Positions 53,467 through 61,310 of a DNA stretch of 64,000 nucleotides are shown in pieces; the first letter of the stretch is position 1; the number at the start of each line of letters is the position of its first letter. The position numbers and the translations under genes were made by a program. Where the stretch lies: positions 1,116,001 to 1,180,000 of the forward strand of contig CAWDZQ010000004.1 of assembly GCA_963807065.1 (NCBI GenBank), read 5' to 3'. Under the pieces are notes generated by a model. That model was given only the letters and a program-made list of their open reading frames with translations, made no database searches and was not told the DNA's origin. This stretch comes from CAWAND01 sp963807065. Lineage in GTDB: Bacteria; Chloroflexota; Anaerolineae; Anaerolineales; E44-bin32.

Positions 53467-55008
53467 ATGGACTCTGCGGTCGAGATGACCGGCATCGCCA
53501 AATACTTCGCATCGACCAACGTTCAGGCGAACAAGGACGTGGATCTGTCGGTAGCTCGCGGCGAGGTCCACGCACTGGTGGGGGAAAATGGGGCCGGCAA
53601 GACGACCCTCATGAACATCCTCTACGGCCTGCTGCCCGCTGATCGAGGCGAAATACACCTATATGGGAAGCCGGCACAAATCGGTCATCCCGATGACGCC
53701 ATCCGTCTGGGGATCGGCATGGTGCACCAGCACTTCAAGCTGGTGCCGTCATTTACAGTGGCGGAAAACGTGATGCTGGGCATGGAGCCCAACACCGTCG
53801 GGGTCCTGCGCAAGTCGGAAGAAAGCGAAAGTGTGCGCCAGATGGCCGAGAGCTACGGCCTGCCGGTCGATCCGGGGGCACGAGTGCGCGATCTGCCGGT
53901 GGGGATGCAGCAGCGGGTTGAAATTCTCAAGCTCCTGCAGCGGAACGCCCAAGTCCTTATTCTCGATGAGCCCACCGCTGTGCTGACGCCACAGGAGTCA
54001 CGCGAACTCTTCGTTGTGGTGCGCAAACTGGCGGAGTCTGGCCGTTCGGTGATCTTCATCACCCACAAGCTGTTCGAAGTGATGGATGTCGCCGACCGTG
54101 TGAGTGTGATGCGGCGCGGCGAGAGAGTGGGCACCAAGCCGGTTTCGGAAACCAACATAGCCGAGCTGGCCAGGATGATGGTTGGACGCGAAGTGTTGTT
54201 CGATGTCGAACGGAAGGCGGCGCGGCCGGGTGAGGTGGTGCTTGAGGTCGACGACCTGCTCGTGGCCGGGGCGGAAGGGTTGCCCGCCATCCGCAGCGTG
54301 AGTTTCAACGTGCGCCAGGGTGAGATCTTTGGCATCGCCGGCGTGAACGGCAACGGGCAAACCGAGTTGGCGGAAGCTATCACGGGGATGCGGCGCACTG
54401 AGGGCGGCTCGATTCGTTTGCGCGGCGAGGATATCACGCGAGCGCCCGTCGACCGCCGGCGGTCGGCGGGCATCGCCCACATCCCAGAAGACCGGATGCG
54501 GATCGGTCTCAACCTGAACGCCACGGTTGATGAGAATCTGATCGTCAGCCGTTACAGGGATCCGCTCATCAGCCGACTTGGCTTCCTTCGTCGGAGCAAC
54601 ATTCGGCACTTTACCCGGGACGTCATCCGTGACTTCGACGTGGCGGCGGCCCAACCCGGGAAGGGGATCGCCACCCTGTCTGGCGGCAACCTGCAGAAGA
54701 TCGTCCTCGGGAGGGAACTGAGCGGTGACCCCGGCTTGATTGTGGCCAACCAACCTACGCGGGGCCTTGACGTCGGGAGCATTGAATTCGTTTACCGAAC
54801 GCTGCTCGAGGCGCGGGAGCACGGGGCAGCCATCCTGCTCATCTCAGTTGAATTGGATGAAATCATGTCCCTCAGCGACAGGGTTGCGGTTCTGTTCCGG
54901 GGCCGGTTTGCCGGCGAACTCGACAGCGCCGCCGTCACCGAGGACAGGTTGGGAATCCTGATGGCCGGCGGCAGCCTGGCAGACCTGGAGATGGCCAGCC
55001 CCAGCTGA
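53467..55008 (+). CDS. Two-domain ABC ATPase of a nucleoside importer
   Basis: A 513-residue protein of the RbsA/YufO (NupO) type. Domain 1 has Walker A GENGAGKTTLM and Walker B ILDEPTAVLTPQE. Domain 2 has a modified Walker A GVNGNGQTEL, signature LSGGNLQK and NQPTRGLD in place of DEP. One site is therefore degenerate, as is usual for this class. It powers the permease pair encoded next. The longer frame to 53422 is a translation through the hairpin. Confidence 0.94.
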   Translation: MDSAVEMTGIAKYFASTNVQANKDVDLSVARGEVHALVGENGAGKTTLMNILYGLLPADRGEIHLYGKPAQIGHPDDAIRLGIGMVHQHFKLVPSFTVAENVMLGMEPNTVGVLRKSEESESVRQMAESYGLPVDPGARVRDLPVGMQQRVEILKLLQRNAQVLILDEPTAVLTPQESRELFVVVRKLAESGRSVIFITHKLFEVMDVADRVSVMRRGERVGTKPVSETNIAELARMMVGREVLFDVERKAARPGEVVLEVDDLLVAGAEGLPAIRSVSFNVRQGEIFGIAGVNGNGQTELAEAITGMRRTEGGSIRLRGEDITRAPVDRRRSAGIAHIPEDRMRIGLNLNATVDENLIVSRYRDPLISRLGFLRRSNIRHFTRDVIRDFDVAAAQPGKGIATLSGGNLQKIVLGRELSGDPGLIVANQPTRGLDVGSIEFVYRTLLEAREHGAAILLISVELDEIMSLSDRVAVLFRGRFAGELDSAAVTEDRLGILMAGGSLADLEMASPS

Positions 55009-55039
55009 CGCCAGGTTTCAATGGAAGCGAGAGACGCAC

Positions 55040-56140
55040 ATGGATGCAGAGACCAAAGAGCGCTTGATCCGCAGCCTGATGGTGCCGATCCTGGCCATCA
55101 TTTCAGGTTTGTTGGTCGCCTCGATTTTTGTGCTGATCGCCGGCGTGAACCCCTTGGTTGCCTATGGCGAGTTGTTTCAAGCGGGGTTCAGCTGTGCGTC
55201 ACTCACCCACTGCAACCTATTCACCACGCTCCAGCTCGGCACCCCGCTGATCCTCACCGGGCTCTCGGCCGTGGTGGCGTTCCGCTCGGGGCTCTTCAGC
55301 CTGGGCCAGGAAGGCCAGCTCCTTTTGGGCGGGATGATGGCTGCCTGGCTCGGCTATGCTGTTCATCTGCCCCCCGTTGTGCATACGCTGTTTGCGATGA
55401 CAGCCGCCATGCTGGTGGGTGGGATCTACGGCTGGTTCCCTGGCGTGCTTCGCGTAAAACTGGGTGTTAACGAAATCATCAGCACGATTGTGCTCAACAA
55501 CATCGCCATCCTGTTCGTCCGCTACTTGATCAACTTCCCGCTACGGGCAGATCAGAGCACTACGGCCTACTCGCCGCTGATCGATCAGACGGCGCGTATG
55601 CTCCCCTTTGAACCTGGCTCCAAGTGGGGCCCCGGCTTCATCATCGCCATCTTATTTGTGATCGCTGTCACAATCTATCTGTTTCGAACTCGGCCGGGAT
55701 ATGAGGAGCGCATGTCGGGCCAAGCCCCTTTCTTTGCTCGTTTTGGGGGTGTGCCCAGTGAAGGGGCCGCTATCCGCGGCATGTTCTTCAGCGGCGCCAT
55801 CTCGGGCATGGCGGGAGCGATCCAGGCGCTGGGGGTGCATTACCGGATGCTGGACGGGTTCTCGGCCGGCCTGGGATTCGATGGCCTGACGGCTGCGATT
55901 TTGGGCCAGGTCCATCCCGTCGGCACGGCCCTGGTGGCGCTGTTCTTTGCGGGGGTCCGTCAGGGAGCACAAGTCGGGCTGCAGTTTTCGGCGCATGTGC
56001 CGCGCGAGCTGGGTGGCGGGATCATCGCCTTGATGATCGTGTTCGTCGCTGCCGACCAATTGTATCTGGCCAACATCCATCGCGTAAGCGCCTGGGTAGG
56101 CCGGATCCGCGGCCGCCGGACGGCGGAGGAGCGAGCGTAA
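55040..56140 (+). CDS. ABC nucleoside permease (BPD_transp_2), subunit 1
   Basis: A 366-residue YufP/NupP-like permease with about ten helices. Hallmarks are GLSAVVAFRSGLFSLGQEGQLLLGGMMAAWLG, LRVKLGVNEIISTIVLNNIAILFV and RGMFFSGAISGMAGAIQALGVHYRM. Its TAA overlaps the next ATG (TAATG). It is the intact paralog of the frameshifted permease at 59589. Confidence 0.93.
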   Translation: MDAETKERLIRSLMVPILAIISGLLVASIFVLIAGVNPLVAYGELFQAGFSCASLTHCNLFTTLQLGTPLILTGLSAVVAFRSGLFSLGQEGQLLLGGMMAAWLGYAVHLPPVVHTLFAMTAAMLVGGIYGWFPGVLRVKLGVNEIISTIVLNNIAILFVRYLINFPLRADQSTTAYSPLIDQTARMLPFEPGSKWGPGFIIAILFVIAVTIYLFRTRPGYEERMSGQAPFFARFGGVPSEGAAIRGMFFSGAISGMAGAIQALGVHYRMLDGFSAGLGFDGLTAAILGQVHPVGTALVALFFAGVRQGAQVGLQFSAHVPRELGGGIIALMIVFVAADQLYLANIHRVSAWVGRIRGRRTAEERA

Positions 56141-57123
56141 TGGACTGGGGCAATCTTCTCACGGTCGATTTGGTGCGGTCCGGCGTAAGGCTGGGGACGC
56201 CTGTCATTTTGGCTGCCCTGGGCGGCACGATATGCAACCGGGCAGGCGTGCTCAACTTGGCCCTGGAAGGCATGATGTTGCTAGGCTCTTTCGTGGGCAT
56301 TCTGGCTGCGTTCTTCCTGCACAGCACTTACCTCGGCGTGCTGGTGGCGGGTCTGTCTGGCGGCCTGCTCGGAGCGGTGTTCGCCCTTGTGTATCTTCGC
56401 TACCGGGTGGATCTGATCGTGCTGGCCATTGCGATCAACCTGTTTATCGCCGAAATGACGGTCTTCTTCATGCGTACGTTCTTGGGCGATGTGGGAACCT
56501 GGTCTGATCCGAGCATCCAGCAGCTCCCCGACATCTCCATCCCACTGATCGATCGCATCCCAGAGTTCGGGCGGCTGCTGAGCGGATACAACGCCATCGT
56601 GTATTTCTCCTGGTTCGCTGCCGTGGGGATGTACTTCCTCCTGTTCCACACGAAATTCGGCCGCCACGTGCGCGCCGTTGGCGAAAACCAAGCCGCAGCT
56701 GAGACGGCCGGGATCAGCGTCCAGCGGGTCCAAACCTTCGCATTGGTGATTAGCGGCTTTCTGTGTGCGTTTGGGGGCGCCTTCCTGTCGGTCGGCCACC
56801 TGACCTTGTTCACCCGAAACATGAGCAACGGGCGCGGTTGGATTGCCGTGACGGCCGCTCTCTTTGGCCAGAACCACCCGTTCTGGGTGTTCCTCACCGG
56901 CGCGTTTTTCGGTTTCACGGATGCGTTCGGCATCCGCCTTCAAACGACCACCAACATCCCGCCGGCGCTGGTTCAGTTTCTGCCACAGGTCTTCACGCTG
57001 CTGGCGCTGATACTGGTGGCAGCGCGCGGCAAGATCCGCGAGGCCGTGGCCCGCCGGGCCTTTCGATCGCGGGCTCGCCAGGAGCGAGCGACTCACGAGG
57101 CGGAGCAGATGAGCGGCGCATGA
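56140..57123 (+). CDS. ABC nucleoside permease, subunit 2
   Basis: A 327-residue YufQ/NupQ-like permease. Hallmarks are GGTICNRAGVLNLALEGMMLLGSFVGI, then VGENQAAAETAGISVQRVQTFALVISGFLCAFGGAFLSVG. About nine helices. Overlaps the previous and next genes (TAATG and ATGA), so all three are translated together. Confidence 0.93.
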   Translation: MDWGNLLTVDLVRSGVRLGTPVILAALGGTICNRAGVLNLALEGMMLLGSFVGILAAFFLHSTYLGVLVAGLSGGLLGAVFALVYLRYRVDLIVLAIAINLFIAEMTVFFMRTFLGDVGTWSDPSIQQLPDISIPLIDRIPEFGRLLSGYNAIVYFSWFAAVGMYFLLFHTKFGRHVRAVGENQAAAETAGISVQRVQTFALVISGFLCAFGGAFLSVGHLTLFTRNMSNGRGWIAVTAALFGQNHPFWVFLTGAFFGFTDAFGIRLQTTTNIPPALVQFLPQVFTLLALILVAARGKIREAVARRAFRSRARQERATHEAEQMSGA

Positions 57124-58043
57124 CCGGCCCCGACGTCGTCTGCTACGGGGAATTGGGGGCTGACAACATTATCCAGGTCCCTCACCTGCCAACCCCGGAG
57201 CTGGCCGCCTTTCCGACTTCTGACACCTACCACATCGGAGGCGCTGCGGCCAACACGGCTGTCTGGCTGGCAAACTGGGGCGTCCCCGTGAGGCTGGCCG
57301 GAAATGCTCTGGGGAGCGACGCCTTGGGCGACGATCTCAAGGGTCGTTTCGGGCGCTGGCCAGCCCTGGATGTCACCAGCGTTCAATGGCTCCCGGACGG
57401 TGCCACGCCCTTCTGCCGGATCTTGGTCACGCCGGACGGTGAACGCACCATCCTGGTCTTCGGTTACCCGCAGACGATAAAGACCCCATTGACGCCATCG
57501 ATGATCGAAGGCGCGCGCATTCTGGCCCTGGATCTGTACGGCGGGGAAGAACGAACCGATGCCGCCCGCCTGGCTCATGCAGAGGGGTTGACCATCGTCG
57601 TCAGCGATTTGGTGGATCCCAGCCACCCGGTCTGTCCTTTGGCCAGTGTGATCATTCTCTCGTCGGCCTACCTGGTAGCGGCCCGGCCAGGGGTGGACCC
57701 GGAAAGGCATGCCGCTTCCCTTCGAGATGTGGCCGGCGCGACCGTGATCTTGACCGCTGGGCGCGGCCTGGTCTTGGTCCTTACAGCCGACGGCCCGGCT
57801 TTCTGCGTTCGGCCAGAGGCAGTTCCGGCCGTTGACGCAACCGGGGCCGGGGACGCCTTTCGTGCCGGGTTGATCTACGGGATGCTCGAGGCGTGGCCGC
57901 TCGAGCAGTCCGTCCGCTGCGCATGCGCCGCAGGAGCCCGCAAAGTGGGACACCTGGGAGGGGCATCGCATCCAGCGCCGATCGAGGCCGTGGAAGCCGC
58001 CGCGCGGCGCCTCTCATCCGAACCCGTGCCCGATCCGGCCTGA
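57120..58043 (+). CDS. PfkB family carbohydrate/nucleoside kinase
   Basis: A 307-residue second PfkB kinase. It shows GGAAANTAVWLANWGVPVRLAGNALGSDALGD near residue 40 and the ATP/anion-hole motif DATGAGDAFRAGLIYGM. ATGA overlap with the permease gene. Together with the ribokinase upstream it gives the operon two different sugar or nucleoside phosphorylation activities. The substrate is not determinable here. Confidence 0.9.
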   Translation: MTGPDVVCYGELGADNIIQVPHLPTPELAAFPTSDTYHIGGAAANTAVWLANWGVPVRLAGNALGSDALGDDLKGRFGRWPALDVTSVQWLPDGATPFCRILVTPDGERTILVFGYPQTIKTPLTPSMIEGARILALDLYGGEERTDAARLAHAEGLTIVVSDLVDPSHPVCPLASVIILSSAYLVAARPGVDPERHAASLRDVAGATVILTAGRGLVLVLTADGPAFCVRPEAVPAVDATGAGDAFRAGLIYGMLEAWPLEQSVRCACAAGARKVGHLGGASHPAPIEAVEAAARRLSSEPVPDPA

Positions 58044-58071
58044 CGCTCTAAAAGCGAGCGAGCAGGAATTT

Positions 58072-58755
58072 GTGGACTTCGAGACGATCTACCGCCAGCA
58101 TGCCGAGACCTACCAGGCCTTGGTGGCGCACGAGGACTATCAGGGGAATTTGGACGGTGCGCTGCGCGGGCTGCTCCCCGGCGGCGGAGGGGAGGTCGTG
58201 GACATCGGAACCGGGACCGGGCGCGTGGCCGGTTTGTTGGCCGGTCATGCGCGCCGCATCACGGCCTGCGATCGATCGCTGCCGATGCTGCGCACCGCCG
58301 CTGGTGTCGCTGCGGGTGGGATTGGCTGGGTGGCCGCCGATAACCGGTGGCTGCCGCTCCAGCCCGGCTGTGCCGACATGGTGGTGGCAGGCTGGAGCCT
58401 GGGCCATTCTGTCGCCTGGTACGGTGATGGCTGGCGGGCCGAGATCGGTCGCGCCCTGAAAGAAATGCGGCGAGTTGCCCGGCCGGGCGGGATGCTGGCT
58501 GTGATCGAAACTTTGGGTACCGGTCGAGAGACCCCCTTGGCGCCGACCCAGGAGTTGGCGGATTACTACCTTTGGATGGAAGTAGTACACGGGTTTGACC
58601 GCCGCTGGCTGCGGACGGACTATCTCTTCGATGATGTTGCACAAGCCGATGGTTTGATGCGTTTCTTCTTTGGTGACGAGATGGGAGACGCAGTCAGGGC
58701 GGCCGATCTCCGGATCGTTCCCGAATGCACCGGCCTATGGACCTGCGGCGTATGA
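58072..58755 (+). CDS. SAM-dependent class I methyltransferase
   Basis: A 227-residue enzyme with SAM-binding motif I VVDIGTGTGRVAGLLA, ITACDRSLPML (motif II acidic residue) and an ADMVVAGWSLGH motif. GTG start. It resembles UbiE-like small-molecule methyltransferases. Its link to nucleoside salvage is only by position. Confidence 0.85.
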   Translation: MDFETIYRQHAETYQALVAHEDYQGNLDGALRGLLPGGGGEVVDIGTGTGRVAGLLAGHARRITACDRSLPMLRTAAGVAAGGIGWVAADNRWLPLQPGCADMVVAGWSLGHSVAWYGDGWRAEIGRALKEMRRVARPGGMLAVIETLGTGRETPLAPTQELADYYLWMEVVHGFDRRWLRTDYLFDDVAQADGLMRFFFGDEMGDAVRAADLRIVPECTGLWTCGV

Positions 58756-58811
58756 GGCGGATTTTTACAGATCTCTGATCGTGGTGTCAATGCACAACAG
58801 GAGGCGCGAGT

Positions 58812-59546
58812 ATGGAATTCCACATTGTCTGCGAACCAGAAGAGATTGCACGCTATGTGTTTTGTCCCGGGGATCAGAAGCGGGCCGAGAAGATCGCCGA
58901 TCATTTGGATGAGTCGCATCTGGTGACCGACAGCCGAGGCTATATCGTCTTCAGTGGTAGCTTTCAGGGCGTGCCGATGACGGTATGCGGCACTGGTATG
59001 GGAGGGCCGACGGTGGCCATTGCCCTGGAGGAATTGGCGCATATGGGCGCCGACACCTTCATTCGTGTCGGCTCTTGTGGTGTGTTTCAGCCGGGCCAGA
59101 TGCCCGGCGATGTGATCATCGCCTCGGGGACGGTCCGCGCCGGTGGCACGTCCAAGGCCTATCTGCCGGAAATCTTCCCGGCCGTGCCGACGTTCGTAAT
59201 CCTACGGGCGCTGGTTGACGCGGCTGAAGGGATGGACGCACCTTACACTGTCGGCGTAGGCATCGCGGGCGACGCCTTCTATGCCCCCCGCGAACCAGGG
59301 TCCAGGGATTGGCTGGCGCAAGCTGGTGTTGTGTCGGTCGAGATGGAGAGCGATACATTGTTCGTGGTGGGCGCCTATCACGGCTGGCGCACAGGCGCCA
59401 TCTACGCTTCAGACGGCACGCCGGATGAAGTCAAGCCGGATTGGGGGGAACCCGATTTCCGCCAAGGGGAGCAACGCGCCATCACGATTGGGTTGGCAGC
59501 CATGCTGGCCGTGGCCCGGGGGGACGCAGCCGAAGCGGAGGGTTAG
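58812..59546 (+). CDS. Nucleoside phosphorylase (PNP/UDP family)
   Basis: A 244-residue trimeric/hexameric-type phosphorylase. Motifs are CGTGMGGPTVAIALEELAHMGADTFIRVGSCGVF (phosphate site) and SVEMESDTLFVVGA (nucleoside site). The pattern fits uridine/purine nucleoside phosphorylases (Udp/DeoD). AGGAGG precedes the ATG. It offers a phosphorolytic route parallel to the hydrolase at 48429. Confidence 0.93.
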   Translation: MEFHIVCEPEEIARYVFCPGDQKRAEKIADHLDESHLVTDSRGYIVFSGSFQGVPMTVCGTGMGGPTVAIALEELAHMGADTFIRVGSCGVFQPGQMPGDVIIASGTVRAGGTSKAYLPEIFPAVPTFVILRALVDAAEGMDAPYTVGVGIAGDAFYAPREPGSRDWLAQAGVVSVEMESDTLFVVGAYHGWRTGAIYASDGTPDEVKPDWGEPDFRQGEQRAITIGLAAMLAVARGDAAEAEG

Positions 59547-59588
59547 CCGGCTCAGCCGGGAGCCGGTTGCTCCGGTTGACGACCACCC

Positions 59589-60702
59589 TCACTTGGTGGC
59601 CCACAGACGGCGAACCGGACGGCAGACAAGGCTGACGATGCGGTCGGCCCATGCAGGGTAGGCGTGAACCAGCCATTGGCTGGACACGACGACCACCATT
59701 ACGGCGATCATCGCCCCGCCCAACTCACGTGGAACGTGGGCCTGGATTTGCAGACCCTCCAGCGCCCCCACGCGGATGCCGGCCATCAAGAAAGATGCGC
59801 CCAGAGCGCCTATCGGATGCAGTTGTCCCAACATGGCCACCATCAGCCCGTCATAACCCGCCCCGCCTGAGAAGTTCGAGACCAAGCGGTAGTGCACGCC
59901 GAGCACCTCGATGGCGCCGGCCAAACCGGCGGCCCCGCCGCTGATGAGCATGCCGCGCAGGATGGTCTTTGCCCGTGAGACCCCACCGTAATGGGCGAAG
60001 TGCTGAGCATCCCCCTGCATTCTTTGCTCGTAACCCGACACGGTCCTAGAGAACCACAACCATGCAAGCGCCGCAGCCAGCAGCGCAATTGGAAAGCCAA
60101 GGTTGAGTTTGGTCCCTTCGGCCAGCAGCGGCAGACGAGCAGAGGCAGCTACACGACCGTACGCCCATCCACCGATCACGAACGGCGCCAGTTGGTTCAG
60201 GACCAGGGTCACGATCACCTCGTGGACATCGAGCCAGGCTTTGAGCAACCCAGGAATCCCCTCCCCAAAGAGCGCCAAGTACCGCACCTGCCGCCAACGC
60301 AAGCGGGATGTGAAGGGCCGGTGGCAGGTTCAGGCGTGAGCCCGCCCAGCTCGCCCCGGCTGCTCCGAGCAGCATCTGGCCGGCCTGGCCGATGCTGAAC
60401 ACACCCGACCGGATGGCGATGACAGCCGATAATCCGGAGAGCACCAGAGGGGTGGTGAACTGCAGTGTGGTCAGCAGGCCGCAGGGACCCCCCGCAGCGC
60501 AGCTGAACCCGCCTGAGCCGAGGAGCCACAGGGCCCGGGCGGGTGAGGTTCCCGACAATTGGGCCAGCGTGGCAGCCAGCACCACCCCAGCCAGCGCCGC
60601 AAACAGCGTGACGGCCAGCTTCCGACTGGCGGGCATTGGATGGGATGCAAACCCGGGCTGGAGCAAGGGCTCCCTCTTTCCGTGTCCGAGCCGAAGTCGC
60701 AT
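59589..60702 (-). CDS. Third nucleoside permease gene, split by a frameshift
   Basis: Two frames join into one permease paralogous to that at 55040. The first (from 60702 or 60636) contains LSGLSAVIAIRSGVFSIGQAGQMLLGAAGASW. It is lost near 60262-60275, in the run GGGGAGGGGATT. The second frame continues GIPGLLKAWLDVHEVIVTLVLNQLAPFVIGGW, then GVHYRLVSNFSGGAGYDGLMVAMLGQLHP to 59589. Removing one G restores VLGALWGGIPGLL. The lesion sits in a homopolymer, so it may be a sequencing error. Confidence 0.82.
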
Positions 60703-60720
60703 TCGATTGTAATCAATCGA
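60703..60720. promoter_or_regulatory. Perfect inverted repeat between permease and ArsR genes
   Basis: TCGATTG-TAAT-CAATCGA. It abuts the permease ORF and lies 26 bases before the -35 box of the ArsR promoter. A candidate operator for either gene. Confidence 0.5.
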
Positions 60721-60745
60721 TGCCGCCCCGGCCAGTCGATGAGGC

Positions 60746-60774
60746 TTGACAGGGTACGCAATTAGACCTAGAAT
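60746..60774 (+). promoter_or_regulatory. Near-consensus promoter of the ArsR/metal-ATPase unit
   Basis: TTGACA (60746-60751) and TAGAAT (60769-60774) are exactly 17 bases apart. The operator begins three bases after the -10 box. Confidence 0.78.
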
Positions 60775-60776
60775 AT

Positions 60777-60808
60777 GTTCATATATGAATATGTATTCAG
60801 ATATGAAC
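60777..60808. promoter_or_regulatory. 32-bp ArsR/SmtB operator
   Basis: An outer repeat GTTCATAT...ATATGAAC and an inner TGAATA-TG-TATTCA share the same centre (60792/60793), giving one near-perfect 32-bp dyad at the expected +1. This resembles the 12-2-12 type operators of SmtB/ZiaR-like zinc sensors. Confidence 0.82.
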
Positions 60809-60832
60809 CTGGAGCTAGCAGGGGAGGAACTG

Positions 60833-61129
60833 ATGGCCGAGGGACTGGACGAGGATTCGGCCGCCTACCTGGCCGAACTCTTCAGGGCACTGAGCGACAC
60901 CAGCCGCGTGCGCATCGTCTCGGCGTTGGTTGAAGGCGAGATGAACGTGAGCGCCCTGGCCCAAGCGGTGGGGATCAGCGAATCGGCCGTTTCACATCAC
61001 TTGCGCAGCCTGCGCCAGATGCGCCTGGTGCGCGGCCGAAAGGTGGGCCGCCAGGTGTTCTACAGCCTGGACGATGATCACATTGAAGCCCTCTTCCGCC
61101 TGGGTCTGGACCACGTCCGTCATGGTTGA
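60833..61129 (+). CDS. ArsR/SmtB family metal sensor
   Basis: A 98-residue repressor: YLAELFRALSDTSRVRIVSALVEGEMNVSALAQAVGISESAVSHHLRSLRQMRLVRGRKVGRQVFYSL. GGGAGGAACTG precedes the ATG at 60833; ATG 60803 is a weaker option inside the operator region. The C-terminal DDDHIEALFRLGLDHVRHG carries the alpha-5 D/H residues that bind Zn/Co in SmtB-type sensors. There is no cysteine metal box, which favours Zn or Co over As or Cd. Confidence 0.93.
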   Translation: MAEGLDEDSAAYLAELFRALSDTSRVRIVSALVEGEMNVSALAQAVGISESAVSHHLRSLRQMRLVRGRKVGRQVFYSLDDDHIEALFRLGLDHVRHG

Positions 61130-61156
61130 GAATTGACAGGAGGGCGGAACCAGATA

Positions 61157-61174
61157 GTGTGAAATCTGTCACAA
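61157..61174. promoter_or_regulatory. CRP-like palindrome (one mismatch)
   Basis: GTGTGA-AATCTG-TCACAA lies between the ArsR gene and the metal ATPase, about 140 bases before the ATPase start. Confidence 0.5.
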
Positions 61175-61310
61175 ATGGAACGCGGCGAGCGCAAATAATC
61201 GGGGCGGCTATCGGCACCCTCATGAACCGCGTTGGACAGCGGTTTGGCCGGCTGCCGTCCGCCTGGCCGATGGCGTCCACCTGCTTGGCCGTGCGGGGAG
61301 GAGTTTGAGC

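Noticed and set aside
56763..57119. 119-codon extension of the second PfkB kinase
   Set aside because: It is the shadow of permease subunit 2; the ATGA overlap at 57120 marks the real start.
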